A DNA stretch of 64,000 bases from Marisalimonas marina (GTDB lineage: Bacteria; Pseudomonadota; Alphaproteobacteria; Puniceispirillales; Marisalimonadaceae), in NCBI GenBank assembly GCA_038131365.1, contig JAYPPH010000002.1, positions 186,001 to 250,000 on the forward strand. The letters run 5' to 3'. The notes beneath the pieces were generated by a model, which made no database searches, was not told the DNA's origin, and saw only the letters and a program-made list of their open reading frames with translations. Of the stretch, positions 55,661-64,000 are shown in pieces. The position numbers were made by a program, and so were the translations under genes. The number at the start of each line of letters is the position of its first letter. Position 1 is the stretch's first letter.

Positions 55661-56737
55661 TTGAGTTTACAAAATAATATTGAAAAAATTATAAATCGAG
55701 AAAATGAAATTGAAAAATTACTAGTTAATCCTTCTTTGCTCAAACCAACTGAACTTGCGGAATTGTCAAAAGAGTTATCAGAGATAAAATTAATTACAGA
55801 GCTAGCCAAACAAAAGGATGAGATGGTCAAAGAGCTATTAGATCTTAGTGAGGTTTTAAATGATAAAAATACTGATGAGGAATTAAAAACAATTGCTGCC
55901 GAAGAATTTGGCAACTTAAAAGAAGCTATTAATAATATAGAAAGAGATATTCAATTTGCTTTATTACCGAAAGATAAGGACGACAATCGCAACGTCATTC
56001 TTGAAGTAAGAGCTGGAACAGGTGGTGATGAAGCTGGTTTATTTGCCGCAGATCTTTTTGCAATGTACGAAAAGTTGTCGATTAAGCATAAGTGGAAATT
56101 CGAAGTAATGGACGTTTCTGAAACAAGTGTTGGTGGTTATAAAGAAGCTCAGGCAAACATTATTGGAAATGGAGTTTTTGGAAGATTAAAATTTGAATCA
56201 GGTGTCCATAGAGTACAAAGAATACCTACAACTGAAACTAGTGGACGAATTCATACATCAGCTGCAACTGTAGCTGTTCTTCCAGAAGCTGAAGATTTGG
56301 AAGTTACTATTGAAGAAAAAGACCTTAGAATTGATGTTTTTAGATCTAGCGGACCTGGTGGGCAGTCAGTGAACACAACGGACTCAGCCGTAAGAATTAC
56401 CCACTTGCCATCAGGAATTGTAGTTAGCCAGCAAGATGAAAAATCTCAGCATAAAAATAGAGCAAAGGCTATGAAAATTCTTCAATCTAGATTGTATGAA
56501 GCTGAAAGGAAGAGACAGCAAGACGAAAGATCTTCTTCAAGAAAAAATCAAGTTGGTTCAGGGGATAGATCTGAGAGAATAAGAACATACAACTTTCCTC
56601 AGGGCAGAGTAACAGATCATAGAATAAATTTGACCCTTCACAAATTAGATAAAGTCTTAAATGGTGAAGCCCTTGATGAACTTATAGATGCCTTAATTGT
56701 AGAAGATAGGATGCTAAAGCTATCGTCCAATGATTAG
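55661..56737 (+). CDS. prfA: Peptide chain release factor 1
   Basis: A 358-residue RF1. The GGQ motif SSGPGGQSVNTTDSAVRI lies near residue 233, the same place as in Escherichia coli RF1. The tripeptide in HRVQRIPTTETSGRIHTS near residue 185 has the P-x-T form of RF1 (UAA/UAG), not the SPF of RF2. It starts at TTG 55661 with CGGAG six bases upstream. It overlaps prmC, its modifying enzyme, by 8 bases. Confidence 0.96.
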   Translation: MSLQNNIEKIINRENEIEKLLVNPSLLKPTELAELSKELSEIKLITELAKQKDEMVKELLDLSEVLNDKNTDEELKTIAAEEFGNLKEAINNIERDIQFALLPKDKDDNRNVILEVRAGTGGDEAGLFAADLFAMYEKLSIKHKWKFEVMDVSETSVGGYKEAQANIIGNGVFGRLKFESGVHRVQRIPTTETSGRIHTSAATVAVLPEAEDLEVTIEEKDLRIDVFRSSGPGGQSVNTTDSAVRITHLPSGIVVSQQDEKSQHKNRAKAMKILQSRLYEAERKRQQDERSSSRKNQVGSGDRSERIRTYNFPQGRVTDHRINLTLHKLDKVLNGEALDELIDALIVEDRMLKLSSND

Positions 56738-57617
56738 AAAAAAACATGATGTTTTTGATATTATCAAACCAGAAATTGAGTTATTAAAGAAAAGTGGTTC
56801 CAATACGCCTAGTTTAGACTGCAGATTATTACTGGCTCATGTCTTAAAATTAGATCGTACAGTTTATACGCATGAAAACATTTATGTTTCAGATGATGAA
56901 TTAAAAAAATTTAAAGAGTTAATTATTGATAGGTCTTGTGGCAAACCAGTTTCTAGAATAATTAATAAACGTAGTTTTTGGAAAAGAGAGTTTCAATTAA
57001 ATGAAGAAGCTCTTGATCCTAGACAAGATTCTGAAATTCTTATTTCAGCTGTATTAAAATACTATACAAATGAATTAGAAAAATTAGAAATCTTAGATTT
57101 AGGAGCTGGTTCAGGTTGTTTAGGGTTATCACTCCTAGAAGAACTAATATCTTCACGGGTATCGTTTCTTGATATTTCAAAAAAATCTCTTGAAATTATT
57201 AAAATTAACGCCTCTCAACTTAATCTAGATGAGAGATCTGATTATTTTCAACTTGATTGGAGTAAAAATGGTTGGGATAGTTTTTTACTTAATTATAGGA
57301 ATGACTCTAAATTTGATATTATTTTAAGTAATCCGCCTTATATCCCTACTAATGAAATTAAATTTTTGCAGAAGGAGGTTAAAGAATTTGATCCTTTAAT
57401 AGCTTTGGATGGAGGTTTAGATGGTTTATTGGCGTATAAAACTATATTTCCCAGATTGAAAAATTTACTAAATAATGGCGGGAAAATTTTCATTGAAATA
57501 GGTAAGGGGCAAGAAGAAATGGTGTCTCAAATTGGTTGTGAAAACAATTTGTCACTTTTGGGCTATGAAAAAGATTTGGCTGGCATAGTTAGAGTGTTAA
57601 TTTTGGAGTTTAAATAA
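56730..57617 (+). CDS. prmC: Release factor glutamine methyltransferase
   Basis: A 295-residue SAM enzyme that methylates the Gln of the GGQ motif in RF1 and RF2. The N-terminal helical domain (LDCRLLLAHVLKLDRTVYTHE) is followed by the methyltransferase core with LDLGAGSGCLGLSLL near residue 124 and the substrate motif ILSNPPYIPTNE near residue 198. YKTIFPRLKNLLNNGGKIFIEIGKGQ is a late family element. It overlaps prfA, its target gene. Confidence 0.94.
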   Translation: MIRKKHDVFDIIKPEIELLKKSGSNTPSLDCRLLLAHVLKLDRTVYTHENIYVSDDELKKFKELIIDRSCGKPVSRIINKRSFWKREFQLNEEALDPRQDSEILISAVLKYYTNELEKLEILDLGAGSGCLGLSLLEELISSRVSFLDISKKSLEIIKINASQLNLDERSDYFQLDWSKNGWDSFLLNYRNDSKFDIILSNPPYIPTNEIKFLQKEVKEFDPLIALDGGLDGLLAYKTIFPRLKNLLNNGGKIFIEIGKGQEEMVSQIGCENNLSLLGYEKDLAGIVRVLILEFK

Positions 57618-57688
57618 TTTTTTGCTTGGCTTAAATTGAAAAACTTTATATAAAAGCTTAGTTATTTATCTTTTTAAGATAATTTGTA

Positions 57689-57717
57689 TAAGCTACTATT
57701 ATGGAATATGTAGCTTA
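57689..57717 (+). repeat. Inverted repeat upstream of the DUF4167 gene
   Basis: TAAGCTAC (57689-57696) and its exact complement GTAGCTTA (57710-57717) flank a 13-base AT-rich loop in the 157-base gap between prmC and the DUF4167 gene. It could be an operator or an RNA hairpin in the leader. No T-tract follows, so a terminator is unlikely. Confidence 0.45.
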
Positions 57718-57774
57718 CAGTTTACTAGCTTAATTTAAAAAATTATTTATCATAACACTATATTTAGGAATAAT

Positions 57775-58275
57775 ATGAGACAGCAAAATAATGGTCGTCG
57801 TCGTCAAAACCGTGGATCAAATCGTAGAAATTTTGGAAATGGTAATTTCAATAATAACTTGAATAAAAATACTGTTATTGAAAGCTCTGGACCTAATGGG
57901 CGTCTAAGAGGTTCAGTTTCTCAATTAAATGAAAAGTACATAAGTCTTGCTTCCGATGCGTCCTCTTCAGATGATCATATTTTAGCAGAATCTTTTTTTC
58001 AATTTGCGGATCATTATTATAGACTTCATAAAGAAATTGAAATGAATGCTGAAAAAAAGGAAATAAAGCAGAAATCTGAATCAAAAACTGATGAAAATAC
58101 CTTAGATAATATTGAAGTTAACGCTGATGAAAAAGTTGCAAAAAAACCATCTAGGAAAAAAAGAGGCTTCGAAATGAGAGAAGCTGAATTAAGGGCATCA
58201 GAAGATAAGGATAATATTAATAATGCAAGTCAAATAAAGGACGATGATATCAGCGTCAACAATGTTTCTGCTTAA
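57775..58275 (+). CDS. DUF4167 family protein
   Basis: A 166-residue protein. The Arg/Asn/Gly-rich N-terminus (MRQQNNGRRRQNRGSNRRNFG) is followed by the conserved core SSGPNGRLRGSVSQLNEKYISLASDA (about residues 39-63) and AESFFQFADHYYRLH near residue 81. The lysine- and acid-rich tail is poorly conserved. DUF4167 is characteristic of Alphaproteobacteria and lies between prmC and clpB in many of them. The N-terminus suggests RNA binding, but no function is known. Confidence 0.9.
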   Translation: MRQQNNGRRRQNRGSNRRNFGNGNFNNNLNKNTVIESSGPNGRLRGSVSQLNEKYISLASDASSSDDHILAESFFQFADHYYRLHKEIEMNAEKKEIKQKSESKTDENTLDNIEVNADEKVAKKPSRKKRGFEMREAELRASEDKDNINNASQIKDDDISVNNVSA

Positions 58276-58362
58276 ATTTTTCTTCTTATTTTTTTAAGGA
58301 AATATTGATTTAAGTCAAAAAATTCTTACTTATCTATTAGTTTAATAAAATGGAATACAATA

Positions 58363-60939
58363 ATAGATAACTTAATAAACAGACTGTCAGATAGATCAAA
58401 AATTATTTTTAATTCTGCTTTTGAACTTGCTCTTAAAAATAAAACAAATCTTAAGGCATGCCATTTACTTTATATAATTTTAAGTAATCAAGAAAAATAT
58501 ATTTTTGATTTATTAAAAAACTTAAACGTAAATATTAATTATTTAAAGACAGACGTTTATGCACATATAGATACTTTTAAAGATCAAGAAGATACTCCGC
58601 AAGTTGATGGGAGTATCTTTGACTTGCTACGCAATGCCGAAATGCTAATTAAGGATTTTGGAGACAAATATGTAACACAAGAAATTTTATTATTATCATT
58701 TACGAAAATTAATGACGAAACAAAATATATTTTAGATAAAAATAAGATTAATTTTAATAATTTATATCATCAAATAAAAATGTTTAGGAAAGATAAAAAA
58801 GCTATGAATGAGATGGCAGAATCCAGTTTTGACGTACTTAATAGATTTGCTGCAAATTTAACCGAAAAAGCGACAAAAGGCTTATTAGATCCTGTTATCG
58901 GTAGAGATGAGGAAATCAGGAGAGTTATACAGGTACTGTCAAGAAGAACAAAAAATAACCCAATATTAATTGGAGAGCCAGGTGTTGGAAAAACAGCAAT
59001 TGCTGAGGGCTTGGCACTTAGAATAGCTAATAATGACGTTCCAGAAAAATTAAAGGTAAAACAAATTTTTTCTCTGGATTTAGCGAGTATTTTAGCAGGC
59101 GCAAAATTTAGAGGTGATTTTGAAGAAAGATTAAAGTCTTTATTAAATGAAATTGAAAAACAACAAGAGAACATAATTTTATTTATAGATGAAATTCATT
59201 CTCTAGTTGGTGCTGGTGGAGCTGATGGTTCTCTGGATGCTTCTAATATATTCAAGCCAGCTCTTGCCCGTGGTGAATTACATTGTATAGGTGCTACAAC
59301 TTTAGATGAATATAGAAAATACGTCGAAAAAGATAAAGCTCTAGAGAGACGATTTCAACAAGTTTATATTGAAGAACCTGACATTAACAACTCTATATCC
59401 ATGATGCGTGGTCTTAAAGAAAAGTACGAACTTTTTCATGGTATAACTATAAGTGATAAAGCTTTGTTGGCGTCTGTTAATTTATCTTCAAGATATATTA
59501 ATGATAGGTATTTACCCGACAAAGCAATTGATTTAATTGATGAAGCAGCTAGTCGGAAAAGAATTGAAATAGACTCTAAGCCAGATGAGTTAGATGAAAT
59601 TGATAGAAGAATAGTTCAATTGCAAATTGAAAAGAAAGTTTTGGCTAATGAAGTTGATAAATCTTCTCAAAATAGACTTTTAAAAGTTGAGCAAGAATTA
59701 GAAAAATTACAAACTTTGTCAAAAAATGAAACCATCAAATGGAATTCTGGCAAAAAAATTATAAATGAAGAGCAAAACAAAAAAATTGAGCTTGAAAATT
59801 CAAGAAATGAATTAGATAAAGCAAAAAGAGAAGGCAACTGGGATAGGGCAGGTGAACTTGCTTATCAAATTATTCCTAATTTAGAAATTGAGATAAAAAA
59901 ATCTTCTAATAATAATAAAATGCTTAATACTACAGTTAATGAAGAAGATGTGGCTTTAGTTGTTTCTAAGTGGACAGGTATCCCATTGGAGAAAATGCTT
60001 GAGGCTGAACGATCTAAATTATTAAAAATTGAAGATGAATTAAAAAAAATAATAGTTGGCCAAGACAACGTTATTAGCAAAATATCAAAAACAATTATAA
60101 GATCAAGAGCTGGTTTAAATGACTCTACTAGCCCAATAGGCTCATTTCTTTTTTTAGGATCAACAGGTGTTGGTAAAACAGAAACAGCTAAGTCATTAGC
60201 TCAATTTCTTTTTAATGACAGAAATGCACTTTTAAGAATAGATATGTCTGAATATATGGAAAAACATTCCGTTTCTAGGTTAATTGGTGCTCCCCCAGGT
60301 TATATTGGTTATGAAGAAGGTGGATCGTTAACAGAAGCCGTAAGGAGGAGACCATATAAAGTCATTCTTTTTGATGAAATAGAAAAAGCTCATACAGATG
60401 TTTTAAACATTCTTCTTCAAGTTATGGATGATGGAAGATTAACGGATAGCCATGGAAAAATTGTCGACTTTACCAATACAATTATAATCTTAACCAGTAA
60501 TATTGGTGCTCAATACTTTAACGCAGAAATTAATTTTAGTAACGAAAATGAAAAAAGTAAGCAGGCTAAACAAAACATAATGAATTCAGTGAAATCTAAA
60601 TTAAGCCCTGAGTTCATAAATAGACTAGATGAAATACTCTTCTTTTCTAAATTAGGCAAATCACATATCTCAAAAATTGTTGAGATACAACTTTTAGATC
60701 TCATGCACAGGCTGTTGCAAAAGAATATAAAAATTGAATGGGATGATGAAGTTATAACAAATATTGCTTTAACAGGTTATAGCTCAGAATATGGAGCCAG
60801 ACCAATCAGAAGAAAAATTAGAAGTACTATTGAGGATGAGATAAGTAAACTTATCATCAATAATCAAGTAAAGGAGGGGAGCTCTTTAGTTATGATGGTA
60901 AAAGATAACAATATAGAAGTTAGTATTAAAAATAGTTAG
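58363..60939 (+). CDS. clpB: Chaperone ClpB (disaggregase), start codon non-canonical (ATA?)
   Basis: AAA+ disaggregase working with DnaK, about 858 residues if started at ATA 58363. Walker A motifs GEPGVGKT (about residue 204) and GSTGVGKT (about 599) lie within a few residues of their place in Escherichia coli ClpB (857 residues), and the coiled-coil middle domain (about 400-520) marks ClpB rather than ClpA. No ATG, GTG or TTG exists in frame between the TGA at 58306 and TTG 58624; a start at 58624 would delete most of the N-domain. ClpB-like N-domain sequence (LSDRSKIIFNSAFELALKNK, ACHLLYIIL) is readable upstream. GGA lies eight bases before ATA 58363. An alternative is ATG 58350 with a one-base frame offset. 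The N-domain itself is divergent. Confidence 0.9.
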   Translation: MDNLINRLSDRSKIIFNSAFELALKNKTNLKACHLLYIILSNQEKYIFDLLKNLNVNINYLKTDVYAHIDTFKDQEDTPQVDGSIFDLLRNAEMLIKDFGDKYVTQEILLLSFTKINDETKYILDKNKINFNNLYHQIKMFRKDKKAMNEMAESSFDVLNRFAANLTEKATKGLLDPVIGRDEEIRRVIQVLSRRTKNNPILIGEPGVGKTAIAEGLALRIANNDVPEKLKVKQIFSLDLASILAGAKFRGDFEERLKSLLNEIEKQQENIILFIDEIHSLVGAGGADGSLDASNIFKPALARGELHCIGATTLDEYRKYVEKDKALERRFQQVYIEEPDINNSISMMRGLKEKYELFHGITISDKALLASVNLSSRYINDRYLPDKAIDLIDEAASRKRIEIDSKPDELDEIDRRIVQLQIEKKVLANEVDKSSQNRLLKVEQELEKLQTLSKNETIKWNSGKKIINEEQNKKIELENSRNELDKAKREGNWDRAGELAYQIIPNLEIEIKKSSNNNKMLNTTVNEEDVALVVSKWTGIPLEKMLEAERSKLLKIEDELKKIIVGQDNVISKISKTIIRSRAGLNDSTSPIGSFLFLGSTGVGKTETAKSLAQFLFNDRNALLRIDMSEYMEKHSVSRLIGAPPGYIGYEEGGSLTEAVRRRPYKVILFDEIEKAHTDVLNILLQVMDDGRLTDSHGKIVDFTNTIIILTSNIGAQYFNAEINFSNENEKSKQAKQNIMNSVKSKLSPEFINRLDEILFFSKLGKSHISKIVEIQLLDLMHRLLQKNIKIEWDDEVITNIALTGYSSEYGARPIRRKIRSTIEDEISKLIINNQVKEGSSLVMMVKDNNIEVSIKNS

Positions 60940-62321
60940 TAAAATTTGTTTATTTTTTTTGAATATGTAGCAATTTTTTTGTTTTCGATCATTTGTTCTA
61001 AAACTAATTTTTGATTTAAAACTTGTTTTATTTTTTGTTTAAAAGCAGATAAGTCCTTTTTATTTAAATTCTTGCCAGCAGGTAATTTTATATTCATTGG
61101 ATTCACCTGTTTGTTATTCCTAAGGACCTCATAGTGAAGGTGTGCACCGGTTGATCTGCCGCTACTCCCAACGTAACCTATAATTTTGCCTTGTGAAACT
61201 CTACTTCCGATTTTAATTCTTTTGTGGAAACCTGATAAATGAGCATAAGCAGTTTTATATGTTCCGGTATGCCGAATCCTTATATAACGTCCATACGAGC
61301 CGTTCCATCCTGCTTTTTCAATTATTCCATCTCCAGCAGCAAAAATAGGTGTCCCGGCTGGTGCTGCAAAATCAATTCCTCTATGTAATTTGGTATAACC
61401 AAGTACAGGGTGTTTTCTTTTTCCATATCTACTAGTTAATTTTGCACCATTAATTGGTGTCTTCATAATTGTTCTTTTTGAAGATTTACCATTTTCATCA
61501 TAATATTGCGGAAGACCATATTCATCATGATATTTATAAAAACTTAATTTAGTTCCTGAAAGGTTAATGCTAACAAAGTCAATTGGTTTTGTTTGTATTA
61601 AACTATTTTTCAAGACGTCTATGTCTTTAGTAAACATTACTTCAAAAGTGTCACCTTCACGGATTTCTCTCTGAAAATCAACTGAGAACCCTAAAAGGTT
61701 AATCATTTCTAATAGGGTGTTCTCAGGCATGCCAGATTTAACTGCTGATAAATATAAGCTAGATTTAATTATACCTTTAATTAAAGTATTTTCTGATTTA
61801 GTTGGCCTAAGAAATACTTTTGAAATATAAGTTTCATGAAAATCTTGCCAAACAAAAATATCTTTTGTCTTTGAAAAGTTTAATTTAAGGGCACCTCCAG
61901 TAATATCTGTTGGTGTTGAGTAATGAATATCCATTCCTAGTGGCAATTTGCTAAGAATGTTTGTGCCATTTTTAAGTTTTGAGATAGAGTTCACAATGGA
62001 ATGAATATCTTTCGGCTTAAATTTTACTCTGGTCAGCGCCATAACCAAATTTTCATTTTCCTTAAGCTTTGTTTTTTTTACTTCAGCAGTGAGCTTGGCG
62101 CCAACTTTTTGGGTCAAATTATAAATAGTATCTGATGATTCTTCCAGATTGTTTAAATTAACAGGTCTTTTAAGAGGAATAATATCTTGCTCGATATGAA
62201 TAGATGATGCGGCAGAGATTTTTATGCTCAAATAGAAGTTTGGTAGGGCACACAAAACTAATACTGTAAGAATTTTCTGTAAGTATCTAATATTAAGTAC
62301 TTTTTTCATAATGTTCGACAT
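60936..62321 (-). CDS. M23-family peptidase (LytM/murein endopeptidase-like)
   Basis: An exported protein of about 461 residues. The N-terminal hydrophobic segment (about residues 15-35, ending KISAASS) is a signal or anchor; a LysM-like/OapA-like segment and a beta domain follow. The C-terminal peptidase domain starts near residue 288 and shows the zinc ligands in KLHRGIDFAAPAGTPIFAAGDG and GRSTGAHLHYEV, with YAHLSGF between. It likely cleaves peptidoglycan cross-links or activates amidases. ATG 62321 is chosen; ATG 62309 and TTG 62348 are alternatives. It converges on clpB with a four-base overlap. Confidence 0.92.
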   Translation of the reverse strand: MSNIMKKVLNIRYLQKILTVLVLCALPNFYLSIKISAASSIHIEQDIIPLKRPVNLNNLEESSDTIYNLTQKVGAKLTAEVKKTKLKENENLVMALTRVKFKPKDIHSIVNSISKLKNGTNILSKLPLGMDIHYSTPTDITGGALKLNFSKTKDIFVWQDFHETYISKVFLRPTKSENTLIKGIIKSSLYLSAVKSGMPENTLLEMINLLGFSVDFQREIREGDTFEVMFTKDIDVLKNSLIQTKPIDFVSINLSGTKLSFYKYHDEYGLPQYYDENGKSSKRTIMKTPINGAKLTSRYGKRKHPVLGYTKLHRGIDFAAPAGTPIFAAGDGIIEKAGWNGSYGRYIRIRHTGTYKTAYAHLSGFHKRIKIGSRVSQGKIIGYVGSSGRSTGAHLHYEVLRNNKQVNPMNIKLPAGKNLNKKDLSAFKQKIKQVLNQKLVLEQMIENKKIATYSKKINKFY

Positions 62322-62444
62322 TTTGTCTTTATAAACATTAAATGTCAAGGCAACAATTTATAACTAAATATAATTGGTTTTTAGCGATTAAAAATATGTT
62401 TTAAAAAAAAAGTAAATTTTGTTCAAAAATTTTATCATTTAAGT
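62322..62444. other. AT-rich upstream region of the rRNA operon
   Basis: No gene is visible between the M23 peptidase start and the rRNA promoter. The A-rich run at 62402-62416 and T/A tracts directly upstream of the -35 box could serve as an UP element for the rRNA promoter. The promoter of the peptidase gene must also lie here, but I could not assign it. Confidence 0.4.
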
Positions 62445-62473
62445 TTGACATATCAAAGTATCACGAGTATAAC
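62445..62473 (+). promoter_or_regulatory. Ribosomal RNA operon promoter
   Basis: A perfect -35 box TTGACA (62445-62450) is followed after exactly 17 bases by TATAAC (62468-62473), about 220 bases before the 16S gene. The A/T tracts upstream look like an UP element. A second TTGACA at 62511-62516 has no convincing -10 box. This is the best sigma70-type promoter in the window. Confidence 0.8.
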
Positions 62474-62693
62474 CTGCTTTCGATTTGATTTTACTCTTAT
62501 GAGTATCTGTTTGACATTGTTAATATAAGAAGAGATTCACAGACGGCGGTTTTCTGTTTTACACAGTTATAATAGGTCGTCTATTGAATCGCGCAATTTA
62601 CCATAATAAGAATAACAAATTTATTTGTTAGTCAGTAACTTGAGTGTGAAGGTAAGATTACCTTTTCGGCATGAATTTTATAATTCATACCCA
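62474..62693 (+). other. 16S rRNA leader
   Basis: Transcribed spacer between the promoter and 16S. It holds short hairpins such as AAGGTAA-GA-TTACCTT (62649-62664) that probably take part in pre-rRNA processing or antitermination. I could not recognise a clear boxA. No ORF is supported here. Confidence 0.5.

Positions 62694-64000
<1,307 letters not shown>

Noticed and set aside
58350..58370. ATG 58350 as the direct clpB start
   Set aside because: In its own frame it stops after six codons; it could only serve clpB with a one-base frame change.

Overview
The window is an AT-rich stretch of an alphaproteobacterial chromosome, probably from a small-genome marine lineage. I infer this from the low G+C content, the tight gene packing and the gene order. 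Neighbourhoods such as bolA/dnaJ-like/cobS/cobT/rpmB, argH/small lipoprotein/lysA, secA/ppiC/argJ/mutT and lysC/rodZ/ispG/hisS/prfA/prmC/DUF4167/clpB are typical of Alphaproteobacteria. The partial 16S rRNA gene at the right end reads as alphaproteobacterial. I cannot name the order with confidence by eye. There is no prophage, insertion sequence, CRISPR array or tRNA gene that I could recognise.

Layout. 1-1820: 3' part of gyrB. 1825-5610: minus-strand block with a DadA-like amino-acid oxidoreductase under a tandem glycine riboswitch, an EamA exporter, a rhodanese and a renalase-like flavoprotein. 5650-8555: HAD phosphatase-like protein, lone ABC ATPase, pteridine-reductase-like SDR and folB. 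8552-11958: gloB, then a tyrosine/phenylalanine cluster (split chorismate mutase, hisC-like aminotransferase, prephenate dehydrogenase). 11965-16888: YdcF-like protein, zinc-ribbon protein, lysA, a 36-residue lipoprotein, argH and a TlpA-like thioredoxin. 16877-20593: minus operon yggT-folD-HIG1-like-ATR-etfB-etfA. 20707-23640: periplasmic binding protein and fused permease of a YnjBC-like ABC importer with no adjacent ATPase. 23713-32684: DJ-1-like protein, DUF1289, aspS, ctaA, groES-groEL, class I lysyl-tRNA synthetase, pyrD and rpmB. 32686-39415: cobT, cobS, J-domain protein, bolA, CorC-like protein, aroB and aroK. 39537-43270: a 46-residue membrane peptide, a frameshifted exported protein, xerD and accA. 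43256-50824: nitrilase, glutaredoxin, mutT, argJ, ppiC, secA, DUF1178 and ubiG. 50868-62321: lysC, rodZ-like, ispG, hisS, prfA, prmC, DUF4167, clpB and an M23 peptidase. 62445-64000: rRNA promoter, leader and 16S rRNA, cut by the window end.

Most genes are housekeeping: amino-acid synthesis (lysine, arginine, aromatic), cobalamin metalation and adenosylation, folate and one-carbon chemistry, translation, secretion and proteostasis. The unusual points concern gene ends and integrity. ClpB and an EamA transporter both have full-length reading frames with no ATG, GTG or TTG where the protein should start, and both have ATA at the expected place. The chorismate mutase and a large exported protein are broken by one-base frame offsets. 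These may reflect true gene decay, rare start codons, or consensus errors in the assembly. The clearest regulatory element is the tandem glycine riboswitch in front of the DadA-like gene. I found no strong evidence for an entirely new multi-gene system.
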